Origin: Agrobacterium larrymoorei
Lineage (GTDB): Bacteria; Pseudomonadota; Alphaproteobacteria; Rhizobiales; Rhizobiaceae
Assembly (NCBI RefSeq): GCF_005145045.1
Contig: NZ_CP039693.1
Location: 332,699 to 396,698 of the forward strand
Reading direction: 5' to 3'
Length of the DNA stretch: 64,000 bases
This document shows, in pieces, positions 12,238-20,875 of the stretch. Each line of letters opens with the position of its first letter. Position 1 is the stretch's first letter. The notes under the pieces are model-generated. The model searched no databases and was not told the origin of the DNA. It saw only the letters and a list, made by a program, of their open reading frames with translations. The position numbers and the translations under genes are program-made.

Positions 12238-13593
12238 TCAGACCTTCCGCGTTGCAGCGACGGCATCGAGCGCACGAGCCAGTGCATCGAACATCTCGTC
12301 GATCTGCTCCGCCGTGATGATGAGCGGTGGGCAGAAGCAGATCGCTTCTCCAACGACACGGGCGATAACGCCCTCATGTTCCAGGGCCGCGCCAACGGCG
12401 GCCGCCGCATCTCCGGCTTTCGCATTCTCCCAAGGCTTGATCTCGAGCGCGCCGAGCAGGCCGATACCACGGAATGAGTGGGCCAGCGCATGCCTGGAAA
12501 GGCCTTCGAGCTGCGAGAGGAATTTGCTCTCCAGTCTGGCGGCATTGCCGACCAGATCTTTCTCCTCGATGATCTTCAGGTTTTCCAGTCCAACGGCTGT
12601 CGCAACGGGATGGCCGGATGCGGTGAAACCGTGGCCGAAAACGCCGATACGATCCGACTCGTCGGCAATCGGCTGGTAGAACGCGTCATTCATCAGAATT
12701 GCCGAAAGCGGCATGTAGGAAGAGGAAAGCTGCTTGGAGAGAACCAGAACATCCGGCTCGATACCATAGGTCTGGCAGGCGAACATCTTGCCGGTACGGC
12801 CAAAGCCGCAGATCACCTCATCCACGACCAGCAGAATGTCGTATTTTTTCAGGATTTTCTGCACGCCAGCCCAGTATCCCGCCGGTGGAACCAGCACACC
12901 GCCCGCTCCCATCACAGGCTCGCCCCAGAATGCAGCGATAGTTTCCGGACCTTCCTTGAGGATCAGGTCTTCCAGATCCTTTAACATGCGCGCGGTAAAG
13001 TCCGCCTCACTCTCGCCTGCTGATCCATGGTGGACGAAGGACGGGCAGGATGTATGGATCATGCGGTCCAGCGGCAGATCGAAGCTTTCATGGTTGCGTG
13101 GCAGGCCGGTGATCGAACCGGAGGCAATCGTCACGCCATGATAACCCTTGATGCGCCCGATGATCTTCTTCTTGTCCTTCTTTCCAAGGGCGTTCGAGCG
13201 ATACCAAACCATCTTGCAGGCCAGATCGTTTGCCTCGGAACCGGACGAGGTGAAATGAACCTTGGACATCGGAACCGGCGCGATCTGGATCAGCTTTTCG
13301 GCAAGGTCTATCGATGGACCATGCGTCTTGTAAGCGAAGGTATGGTAATAAGGCAGCTTCTCCATCTGGGCTTTCGCCACTTCCGCGAGACGCTTCTCCC
13401 CAAATCCGACAGCCACCGACCAGAGCCCCGCCAACCCTTCGATATAGCGTTTGCCGCTGCTATCGAAAACATAGATACCCTCCCCCGACTCGATCACGAG
13501 ACCGCCCGTCTTTTCATATTTCCGAAGATTGACGTTCGGATGCATCTGATAGGCAATATCGCGGCCTTCGATCGAATTCGGTATGATGGTCAT
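12238..13593 (-). CDS. Class III aminotransferase (omega-amino acid/amine:pyruvate type)
   Basis: A 451-residue PLP aminotransferase. The Schiff-base lysine is K287 (LVLSKQLSSSY), the pyridine aspartate D258 (DEVICGFGRTG), with TSSGSEAND near 115-123 and the family opening GLAGLWSVAVGFG. This is the omega-transaminase type, moving an amino group from an amine or omega-amino acid to pyruvate or a similar acceptor. It differs clearly from the phospholyase-like enzyme at 3863-5185. The ATG follows AAAGGAAC. It converges on the importer operon and has no visible copy of the GntR operator upstream, so its link to the island is by position. A plausible role is removing a terminal amino group from the imported compound. 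Confidence 0.9.
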   Translation of the reverse strand: MTIIPNSIEGRDIAYQMHPNVNLRKYEKTGGLVIESGEGIYVFDSSGKRYIEGLAGLWSVAVGFGEKRLAEVAKAQMEKLPYYHTFAYKTHGPSIDLAEKLIQIAPVPMSKVHFTSSGSEANDLACKMVWYRSNALGKKDKKKIIGRIKGYHGVTIASGSITGLPRNHESFDLPLDRMIHTSCPSFVHHGSAGESEADFTARMLKDLEDLILKEGPETIAAFWGEPVMGAGGVLVPPAGYWAGVQKILKKYDILLVVDEVICGFGRTGKMFACQTYGIEPDVLVLSKQLSSSYMPLSAILMNDAFYQPIADESDRIGVFGHGFTASGHPVATAVGLENLKIIEEKDLVGNAARLESKFLSQLEGLSRHALAHSFRGIGLLGALEIKPWENAKAGDAAAAVGAALEHEGVIARVVGEAICFCPPLIITAEQIDEMFDALARALDAVAATRKV

Positions 13594-13874
13594 ATGTCGG
13601 TTCCTTTGTTCCCTTTATTTGGTATAGCGCTCGAAAGTGGCATCGGCTGCACTGGAAAGCGAAGCTTTCGCCTTCATTTCCGACGACAACCCGGTGATTT
13701 CGATGCGCTAATAGAACCTTAGCGGCGACAGGCTTGCAAGCCGCAAGATAGAGATTGAAAGATGCTCGCCTTTCAAAAAAATCCGACCCAGCATCGTCAA
13801 TAGCCACGCTATTCTGTTAATGTTCCTTTAGGACGCGCCCACTTAAAGTACGTCTCTTTCATTCTCTTGGCACT

Positions 13875-14675
13875 GTGATCCAAATCATGCGCAAGGTCAT
13901 CGATTGGCTTTCTCGATACCGGAAAAGCCAGCAACGAGTTGTCCCCCGGCGCCGGATCGATCTGGGCGACAGAGCGCCATCATTCTCGATCTACGCAGTC
14001 GGTGACGTTCATGGTCGGCTGGATCTTTTGAAGCAGGCCGAAACGCGTATTGCCGATGATATCGCAGCTACAGGCAAAAACAGCCTGACGGTTTTGCTGG
14101 GTGATTTCATTGATCGTGGCCCCTCCTCTGCGCAGGTTATCAACCACCTCATGCATCAGAGCGAACACGGTCTGAGGCGCCTTCCGCTTGCTGGCAATCA
14201 CGAAGACGTCTTTCTGCGCTATCTCAGCGATCCCAAGAAAAATGCGGATTGGTTGGCGCTTGGAGGTGAACAGACGCTGGCCTCCTATGGGATTGACGTG
14301 CACGGTGCAGCCTTCCTGCGTAGCGAGCGAGAAGGCACCCTCGTAGATTTGTTTGCGGAGGCCATTCCAGACGGCCACAAGCGCTTCATCGCCAGCCTTC
14401 CGATCATGCTCACGGTGGGAAAGTTGCTTTTCGTACACGCGGGCATTCGTCCTGGCATTGCGCTGGCCGAGCAGTCGGATGAGGACATGATGTGGATTCG
14501 TGAGCCGTTTCTAGCGCAAGGCCCAAAGCTTCCGGACTTGTTCGTCATCCATGGTCACACGCCAAAAGATAAACCCAGTCCAGGGCCCCAACGGCTTTGC
14601 ATAGACACCGGTGCGTTTTACACCAACACGCTGACCGTGTTGCGGATCGATGGCGATCAGATGCAGCTCATTTGA
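13875..14675 (+). CDS. Metallophosphatase of the serine/threonine phosphatase (PPP) type
   Basis: A 266-residue calcineurin-like phosphoesterase. The ordered metal-binding motifs are GDVHG (about 43), GDFIDRGP (about 75), GNHED (about 108), HAGI (about 190) and HGHTP near the C-terminus, the set of bacterial PPP-family phosphatases. It is cytosolic and lacks a signal peptide. The GTG at 13875 is used; an ATG four codons later is an alternative. It precedes the exo genes but has its own gap on both sides. Bacterial relatives act on phosphoproteins or dinucleotide phosphates, and the target here is unknown. Confidence 0.85.
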   Translation: MIQIMRKVIDWLSRYRKSQQRVVPRRRIDLGDRAPSFSIYAVGDVHGRLDLLKQAETRIADDIAATGKNSLTVLLGDFIDRGPSSAQVINHLMHQSEHGLRRLPLAGNHEDVFLRYLSDPKKNADWLALGGEQTLASYGIDVHGAAFLRSEREGTLVDLFAEAIPDGHKRFIASLPIMLTVGKLLFVHAGIRPGIALAEQSDEDMMWIREPFLAQGPKLPDLFVIHGHTPKDKPSPGPQRLCIDTGAFYTNTLTVLRIDGDQMQLI

Positions 14676-15038
14676 TCTAAAAGGCAAATATTTCTCTGAT
14701 ACCGGCTGCGTTTTGATAGAGCGCGCTGTAAACGTGATTCCAGTAAGAGTTGAACTGATTGATCTTTTTTAAATGTCTCAGGTAGATAGCCGGTCATTAT
14801 GCTGGTGTGTCATTTGAGGTCTGATTATCAGGATAAATTTTCGAAGTATTATATTTCAATGAATACCATCATATTGGACTACCCAATCGCAAACAAAACT
14901 GGCAAATAATCCCCGTTGCTTTGCCGGGCATTGTGTTGAACGAGTATCTCAATGATCATTAATGGGTCCATCACTCACGCTGCTTCCACTGCCAGCCATC
15001 GGCAAGCTCTACCTACACGTCCAGACAGAGGTAACCTG
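14676..15038 (+). promoter_or_regulatory. Upstream region of the exoKLAMO operon
   Basis: A 363-base stretch without a credible gene, AT-rich from about 14750 to 14910, that must hold the exoK promoter. The exoK frame is open back to 14952, but those codons lack signal-peptide character. No operator could be assigned by eye. Confidence 0.4.
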
Positions 15039-15827
15039 ATGACCTACATTGCGCATATATCGTCGCGCATTTTGGCCACAGCATTGGTGGCACTCGGCCT
15101 CGGCTCTTCAGCCGCCATGGCTCAAGAGAACAACGGCAAGTCTTTTATCGAGAACTTCGACAGTATGGATCGGTCGTTCTGGTATGTATCCGATGGCTGG
15201 AACAATGGTCCGCATCAGAATTGTACGTGGTCGAAGAAGCTGGTGAAGTTCGAGGGTGGGCATTTGCAGCTGGGGTTTCAGGAAGGCCGTGCGGGGGACC
15301 GTAATTATTCCTGCGGGGAAATCCAGACCAAGGGGCGTTATCGCTATGGCACCTATGAGGCGCGGATCAAGACGGCTTCGGGTTCCGGCCTGAACTCTGC
15401 TTTCTTCACCTATATCGGCCCGACCGACAAGAAGCCGCATGACGAGATCGACATGGAGGTTCTTGGCAAGAACAGCGGTCAGGTGCAGCTGAACCAGTAT
15501 ATTTCCGCCAAGGGCGGCAATGAGCAGCTGGTGGATGTGCCCGGCGGTGCAGACAAGGGGTTCAACGACTATGCCTTCGTCTGGGAGCCGCAGCGCCTGC
15601 GTTACTACGTCAATGGCAAGATGGTGCACGAGGTGACCGATCCATCGAAGATCCCGCAGACACCGCAGAAGATTTTCTTCAGCCTGTGGGGCACGGATAC
15701 GCTCAAAAGCTGGATGGGCAAGTTCGCCTATACCGGCCCGACGACGATGCAGGTGGACCGCCTGGCCTTTACCGCGCTGGGAGACAAGTGCCAGTTTCCG
15801 CAGTCGGTTGCCTGCGCCACCAACTGA
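15039..15827 (+). CDS. exoK: Secreted endo-beta-1,3-1,4-glycanase ExoK (GH16)
   Basis: A 262-residue family 16 glycoside hydrolase that cuts the succinoglycan-type chain during synthesis to limit polymer length. A Sec signal peptide ends near AMA (about 28). The catalytic signature is DEIDME, with E136 as nucleophile, D138 as helper and E140 as acid/base. Length matches ExoK of Sinorhizobium. The ATG at 15039 follows AGAGG; the longer frame from 14952 would place 29 polar residues before the signal peptide. First gene of exoKLAMO. In Sinorhizobium, ExoK export is reported to need PrsD/PrsE, and a PrsDE pair lies at 38-41 kb in this window. Confidence 0.92.
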   Translation: MTYIAHISSRILATALVALGLGSSAAMAQENNGKSFIENFDSMDRSFWYVSDGWNNGPHQNCTWSKKLVKFEGGHLQLGFQEGRAGDRNYSCGEIQTKGRYRYGTYEARIKTASGSGLNSAFFTYIGPTDKKPHDEIDMEVLGKNSGQVQLNQYISAKGGNEQLVDVPGGADKGFNDYAFVWEPQRLRYYVNGKMVHEVTDPSKIPQTPQKIFFSLWGTDTLKSWMGKFAYTGPTTMQVDRLAFTALGDKCQFPQSVACATN

Positions 15828-15868
15828 CGCATGCTGCCTGAACGCCGCCCTCGATAACCGGACTGGAT

Positions 15869-17050
15869 ATGACCCATATTCTCTACCTCGCGCATGATCT
15901 TGCAGACCCCGCCATCCGGCGGCGCGTCATGACGCTGCAGGCGGGCGGTGCAACCGTCCTGCTTGCAGGGTTCAGGCGCGGCGAGAATGCGCTGGCGCAG
16001 GTGGATGGTCTGACGCCGGTCGTGCTTGGCGAAACGGCCGATGGCCGTTTTGCCCAGCGCATCGCTTCGGTCGTCAAATCCAGCTTTGGCCTTGCCGCCA
16101 AGCTGAGAGGCGTTGCAAAGCCCGACATCATTCTGGCGCGCAATCTGGAAATGCTGGCGCTTGCCCGCCGGGCCAACGCGCTGTTTGGCGCCGATGTGCC
16201 GGTGGTCTATGAATGCCTCGACATTCACCGCCTGCTGCTGAACGACGGTTTGCCGGGAAAACTGCTGAATGCCGCGCAGCGTTTCCTTGCCAAAAACGCA
16301 CGCCTGCTGATCACCAGTTCGCCTGCCTTCGTCGACAATTATTTTGCGCCGCGCTCCGGGCTCGATCTTCCCGTGCTGCTTCAGGAAAACAGGGTTCTGA
16401 TGCTGGGCTCTGAAGCGACGCCTGAGCCTTTGCCGCGCGTGCCGGCTGCGGGAGAGGCGTGGAAGATCGGCTGGTTCGGTGCATTGCGCTGCCGCAAATC
16501 GCTGCAGATTCTGACCGATTTTGCCGAGCGGATGGATGGGCGTGTGGACGTGGTTTTGCGCGGACGCCCCGCCTATTCGGAGTTCGATGACTTCGACGGC
16601 ATCGTCGCCAAAGCGCCGCATGTCACGTTCCACGGGCCGTACAGGAACCCCGAGGATCTCGCCTCGATCTATAATGAGGTGCAGTTCACCTGGGCGATAG
16701 ACTTCTTCGAAGAGGGGCAGAACTCCAGCTGGCTGTTGCCGAACCGGCTGTATGAGGGCTGCCTTTATGGCACCCTGCCCATTGCCGTTTCCGGCACGCA
16801 AACCGCGCGCTTCCTGCAAAAGCGCGACATCGGCTTTGTTTTGCCGCAGGCCGATGCGGACACGCTTGCGGCGCTGTTCACCGGTCTGGATGAGCAGATT
16901 TATACCGACGCCTTCGAAAAACTGTCTGCCGTCGACCGGCATCAATGGGTAACGGACCGGGATGATTGCGAGCAGCTTGTGCGCAGGCTTCAGGCGCTGT
17001 CTTCGCCTGACGGCCAACGCGCTGCCGATGCCGCGCTTTCCACGGTTTGA
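15869..17050 (+). CDS. exoL: Glycosyltransferase ExoL
   Basis: A 393-residue cytosolic or membrane-associated glycosyltransferase with a GT4-like layout: N-terminal ILYLAHDLADPAIRRRV, and in the second half KIGWFGALRCRKSLQIL plus a nucleotide-sugar region around FFEEGQNSSWLLPNRLYEG. In succinoglycan synthesis ExoL adds the second glucose (beta-1,4) to the undecaprenyl-linked disaccharide. Identity is supported by order (K-L-A-M-O) and length (about 400 in Sinorhizobium). Its TGA lies 14 bases before the exoA start. Confidence 0.88.
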   Translation: MTHILYLAHDLADPAIRRRVMTLQAGGATVLLAGFRRGENALAQVDGLTPVVLGETADGRFAQRIASVVKSSFGLAAKLRGVAKPDIILARNLEMLALARRANALFGADVPVVYECLDIHRLLLNDGLPGKLLNAAQRFLAKNARLLITSSPAFVDNYFAPRSGLDLPVLLQENRVLMLGSEATPEPLPRVPAAGEAWKIGWFGALRCRKSLQILTDFAERMDGRVDVVLRGRPAYSEFDDFDGIVAKAPHVTFHGPYRNPEDLASIYNEVQFTWAIDFFEEGQNSSWLLPNRLYEGCLYGTLPIAVSGTQTARFLQKRDIGFVLPQADADTLAALFTGLDEQIYTDAFEKLSAVDRHQWVTDRDDCEQLVRRLQALSSPDGQRAADAALSTV

Positions 17051-17064
17051 GCTGGGGACAAGAG

Positions 17065-18081
17065 ATGAAACTACCGACCATTCCCGATATCAAGACGCTG
17101 ATCGTCATCCCTTGTCTTAACGAGGCCGAGACGATCGACGATCTTCTCCTGAAATTCTCCAGCACGCTGAACGGCCCGGATGATCGCATCGTGGTGGCCG
17201 ATGGCGGCAGCACGGATGGCACGCGCGATATCGTTGCCGACTTCTCGCGTCAGGACCCGCGGGTCATTCTTCTGGCCAATCCCAAGCGCATTCAAAGCGC
17301 GGGCATCAATCTTGCCATCGACGTGTTCGGCAAGGATTACGACTATCTGATCCGTATCGATGCGCATGGCGATTATCCGGATGATTACTGCTACCGGCTG
17401 TTACAGGATGCGGTCGAAACCGGTGCGGATTCGGTTGTCGTCGCCATGGATACGGTCGGCCACAGCACGTTCCAGAAGGCGACTGCGATTGCGCAGAATT
17501 CCAAGCTCGGCAATGGCGGCTCCAAGCACCGCGAGGGCGCCAAGGGCCATTGGATCGATCACGGCCATCATGCCTTGATGCGCATCGCCGCCTTTACCGA
17601 AGTTGGCGGCTATGACGAAGGCTTCAGCCATAATGAAGATGCCGAACTGGACCATCGTTTACGAAAAGCGGGCTTCCGTATCTGGATGACCGACAAGACG
17701 CGCATGACCTATTATCCGCGTGCAAGCGTTCGTCCGCTGTTCAAGCAATATCTGGCCTATGGCCGGGGGCGTGCCAAGAACCTGCTCAAGCACCGCACCC
17801 TGCCGAAAATCCGCCAGATGATCCCGCTGTCCGTCCTGCCCGTGGTCATTCTTGCGCTGTTGGGCTTCGTGCACTGGATTGCGCTCGTGCCGCTGTGCCT
17901 CTGGATTGCCGCATGCTTAAGCTATGGCGTGTGGATGGCCATCGGCCAGAGGAACCCCTATGGCCCGCTTGCCGCGCTGTCTGCGATGATCATGCATCTG
18001 GCCTGGTCGACCGGCTTCTGGCTGGAACTCATCGGCTCCTTCGTCGCGCCCGCACCCTTTGCGAGAAAGGCAGTGTCATGA
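17065..18081 (+). CDS. exoA: Glycosyltransferase ExoA (GT2)
   Basis: A 338-residue family 2 transferase that adds the first glucose (beta-1,3) to the galactose primer made by ExoY. The GT-A core is clear: LIVIPCLNEAETIDDLL at the N-terminus, ADGGSTDGTRDIV, the metal-binding acidic region RIDAHGDYPDD, and HNEDAELDHRLRKAG. Three C-terminal membrane helices (about 255-330) anchor it. The ATG at 17065 has GGGGA upstream; an in-frame TTG at 17047 overlapping the exoL stop is less likely. It overlaps exoM by four bases. Confidence 0.92.
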   Translation: MKLPTIPDIKTLIVIPCLNEAETIDDLLLKFSSTLNGPDDRIVVADGGSTDGTRDIVADFSRQDPRVILLANPKRIQSAGINLAIDVFGKDYDYLIRIDAHGDYPDDYCYRLLQDAVETGADSVVVAMDTVGHSTFQKATAIAQNSKLGNGGSKHREGAKGHWIDHGHHALMRIAAFTEVGGYDEGFSHNEDAELDHRLRKAGFRIWMTDKTRMTYYPRASVRPLFKQYLAYGRGRAKNLLKHRTLPKIRQMIPLSVLPVVILALLGFVHWIALVPLCLWIAACLSYGVWMAIGQRNPYGPLAALSAMIMHLAWSTGFWLELIGSFVAPAPFARKAVS

Positions 18082-19010
18082 CCTCCAATTCCGCCTCTGC
18101 GACAAAGGTCGATATCGGCATCTGCACCTACCGCCGCCTGGCGGTGGTTGCGACGCTGAAGTCGCTGTTCGAACTGGACGTGCCGGAAGGCGTCTCCGTC
18201 CGGCTGATCGTCGCCGACAATGATGCCGAACCATCGGCAAAGGACAGTATCGACCGGCTGCGCGAGACCTCGCCATTTGAGATCAGCTATATCCACTGCC
18301 CGATGTCGAATATCTCGATTGCCCGCAATGCCTGCCTGTCCGCCTGTGAAGCGGATTATCTGGCCTTCATCGACGATGATGAAACGGCACCGCGCAACTG
18401 GCTCTCCGAGCTTTTGAAGACGGCGAGAGAGACCGATGCGGAAGCCGTGCTCGGTCCCGTGACGGCACTCTACAAGGACAATGTGCCCGGCTGGATGAAG
18501 AAGGGTGACTTCCATTCCACTTTCCCCGTTTGGGTCAATGGCGAGATCATCACCGGCTATACCTGCAACACGCTTTTGAAGATGGATGCTCCATCGGTCA
18601 GCGGACGGCGCTTTGCCCTGTCGCTGGGCCAAAGCGGCGGTGAGGACACGCACTTCTTCACCCATATGCATGCGGATGGCGGACGCATTGCCTATGCGCA
18701 ACATGCGATGCTGACCGAACCCGTGCCGGATACGCGCGCAAGCTTCATGTGGCTGGCAAAGCGCCGCTTCCGCTCCGGCCAGACGCATGGGCGGCTGAAG
18801 GCGGAGCAGAAGACCGGGCTGAAGCGCCTGCCGCTCATCGTCGCGACGGTAGCGAAGATCGTCTACAGCGCGGTCTTCACAGTTCTGACCGCCTTCGACC
18901 CGGTCCGCCGCACGCGCTCTGCCCTGCGCACGGCGCTGCATGCAGGCGCGCTCAGCGGCATCTTCGGCGTGCGCGAAATCCGTCAATATGGAACGGTGGA
19001 GGCTGCATGA
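18078..19010 (+). CDS. exoM: Glycosyltransferase ExoM (GT2)
   Basis: A 310-residue family 2 transferase expected to add the third glucose (beta-1,4) of the backbone. The core motifs are VDIGICTYRRLAVVATLKSL, VADNDAEPS and the acidic site AFIDDDETAPRNW. The ATG overlaps the exoA stop (ATGA), and its own stop overlaps exoO the same way, so A-M-O are translationally coupled. A longer in-frame extension into exoA is not real. Confidence 0.92.
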   Translation: MTSNSASATKVDIGICTYRRLAVVATLKSLFELDVPEGVSVRLIVADNDAEPSAKDSIDRLRETSPFEISYIHCPMSNISIARNACLSACEADYLAFIDDDETAPRNWLSELLKTARETDAEAVLGPVTALYKDNVPGWMKKGDFHSTFPVWVNGEIITGYTCNTLLKMDAPSVSGRRFALSLGQSGGEDTHFFTHMHADGGRIAYAQHAMLTEPVPDTRASFMWLAKRRFRSGQTHGRLKAEQKTGLKRLPLIVATVAKIVYSAVFTVLTAFDPVRRTRSALRTALHAGALSGIFGVREIRQYGTVEAA

Positions 19011-19996
19011 GCGCGCTGCACACGCAACCGGATGTCAGCTTCATCATCGCGGCCTATAATTCTGCGGATACGATCGTTCCCGCCATCGAAAGTGCTCTGA
19101 CGCAGCAGGGCGTGTCGCTTGAGGTCATCGTCGTGGACGATTGTTCCTCGGATGCGACGCGCGAGATCGTCGGTGCGCTTGCCGAAGGCGAACCGCGCGT
19201 CAAGCTCCTTGCACTTCAGCAAAATCTCGGGCCCGGCGGCGCGCGCAATGCAGGCATCGATGCAGCACGTGGACGCTGGATTGCCGTTCTCGATTCCGAC
19301 GATTTGATCTATCAGGATCGCAGCGCCCGCATGATCTGGCGCGCCGAGCAGGCCAATGCGCAGATCGCGGTCGATAATCTGGACGTGGTCTATCTGGACG
19401 GGCGCCCGAAGGACACGATGTTCTGCCAGAAATTCCTGACGCAGAAAGAGACCTTGACGCTTGAAGAGTTCATCGGCTCGAACATCCTGTTCAAGTCCAC
19501 CTTCAATTACGGCTACATGAAGCCGATGTTCCGGCGTGACTTCCTCAATGAAAACGGCCTCCGGTTCCGCCCCGATCTGCGGATCGGCGAGGATTACCTG
19601 CTGCTTGCTTCCGCTCTGGCCAAAGGTGGCCTCTGCGCCATCGAACCGACGCCGGGCTATGTCTACAACATCCGCGAAGGCTCCATCTCGCGCGTTCTGG
19701 AACTGCGCCATGTCGATGCGATGATTGCGGCAGACCGCGATTTCCTCGCCGAGTTCACCCTTCTACCCGCCGCCATGGATGCCCAAAAGGCCCGCACCCG
19801 AAGCCTCATCGAAGCCCGCCACTTCCTCATCCTCGTCGACAGCATCAAACGCCGCTCACCAACCGGCATAATCCATGTCGCACTCAAAAACCCACGCGCA
19901 ATGCGACACCTCACTATGCCGATTGCGGTACGGCTGAAGAAACTACGGGAGGCGATTTTTCCGTCTCAAATCAACGCGCACGGGAAAAGACTCTGA
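19007..19996 (+). CDS. exoO: Glycosyltransferase ExoO (GT2)
   Basis: A 329-residue family 2 transferase that in succinoglycan synthesis starts the side chain by adding glucose in beta-1,6 linkage. It shows VSFIIAAYNSADTIVPAIES, VVDDCSSDATREIV and the acidic pair in VLDSDDLIYQD. Last gene of the rightward set. In Sinorhizobium exoN and exoP follow here; in this window the cluster ends and a convergent operon begins, so the locus is rearranged. Confidence 0.9.
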   Translation: MSALHTQPDVSFIIAAYNSADTIVPAIESALTQQGVSLEVIVVDDCSSDATREIVGALAEGEPRVKLLALQQNLGPGGARNAGIDAARGRWIAVLDSDDLIYQDRSARMIWRAEQANAQIAVDNLDVVYLDGRPKDTMFCQKFLTQKETLTLEEFIGSNILFKSTFNYGYMKPMFRRDFLNENGLRFRPDLRIGEDYLLLASALAKGGLCAIEPTPGYVYNIREGSISRVLELRHVDAMIAADRDFLAEFTLLPAAMDAQKARTRSLIEARHFLILVDSIKRRSPTGIIHVALKNPRAMRHLTMPIAVRLKKLREAIFPSQINAHGKRL

Positions 19997-20069
19997 TAGA
20001 TAACGGGCTGAAAGACCCCGAAAGTCTCAGGGAATACTGATCAGTCTGACCTGACAGACCTGTGGTTTC

Positions 20070-20088
20070 AGCACTTCTTTGAGGTGCT
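20070..20088. terminator. Possible terminator hairpin between convergent exoO and the leftward operon
   Basis: AGCACTTC (20070-20077) pairs with GAGGTGCT (20081-20088) through eight pairs including one G-T, loop TTT. A short T-rich stretch follows at 20095. It is modest, but placed where a bidirectional terminator is expected. Confidence 0.4.
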
Positions 20089-20143
20089 AAGACATTTTAG
20101 GTACTTGTTCTGACGTGTCGTCCAGACGCAAAACCGCTTCGCA

Positions 20144-20875
20144 CTAAAAGACGGTTTGCAATGATCTGTTTCGCTCAAACCTATGTTCGTCTGGAGAGCC
20201 GCCGATAGGTGGGCACGACGGATTTAGTTTTTCTATGACCTTCGAAACGCGAGCATTCGGAGCAGGCAATCTGCTTCGCAACTTCTCTGCCATGGAAGAG
20301 CATAGAATTTTCAGATCATCCTCGAGCGGCGCTGCAGCGCTTGCCAATGAAGCCTCGGTGAGACGATTATATAGAAAATAGCGCGCTGAAAGCGCGTTCT
20401 CTTCCGCTGGTGAGTATGCCTGGGAGAGTGACAGAAGGCGTGAAATCTCCTCGGGCTGTTCAGCGGAAGCTTGCCGTATCATCGCATATCGTGCCCAAAG
20501 ATTACCGTCTGTGGGTAGGCAACTCAGCGTGTGCTGCAAAAAGGTGTCGGTGAGTTGCAGCGCCCCAAGCCATCTCTCATAATCCACATTCGGATTATGT
20601 TTATCCATGTCTGCCAGGAGGACTGTCAGAAACGGTTTTACGAATGCCGACTGACACTCTTTGTCGATATTCGATTTATAGCTATCACTGATCAGCCTGT
20701 CCAACGTCTTAGCCTCGACAGGTTTACCTTTCTCGATCTGCCGCGCCCAATACTGCAAGTCCGCATAACGGGCATATCGAGCCACTTGATCAGCAGCGTA
20801 TATAAACACGCAACAAGCCAATATGCCCAGGAGGATCACCGATATTGGATTTTGGCGAAGTCCTGCCAAGATCAA
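20144..20875 (-). CDS. Unknown membrane-anchored protein of the polysaccharide operon
   Basis: About 243 residues with one membrane helix (about 9-27, SVILLGILACCVFIYAA) and a helical remainder rich in Leu/Ala pairs (YERWLGALQLTDTFLQHTL, then LSLSQAYSPAEENALSARYFLYNR) that resembles tetratricopeptide-like helices. No family is recognised. I start it at the TTG at 20875, which overlaps the stop of the upstream kinase gene as TTGA with AGGA upstream; the frame is open further up but lies inside the kinase gene. Being last in the operon and coupled to the tyrosine kinase, it may be an accessory to Wzc/ExoP or the polymerase. Most of it should be periplasmic. Confidence 0.6.
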   Translation of the reverse strand: MILAGLRQNPISVILLGILACCVFIYAADQVARYARYADLQYWARQIEKGKPVEAKTLDRLISDSYKSNIDKECQSAFVKPFLTVLLADMDKHNPNVDYERWLGALQLTDTFLQHTLSCLPTDGNLWARYAMIRQASAEQPEEISRLLSLSQAYSPAEENALSARYFLYNRLTEASLASAAAPLEDDLKILCSSMAEKLRSRLPAPNARVSKVIEKLNPSCPPIGGSPDEHRFERNRSLQTVF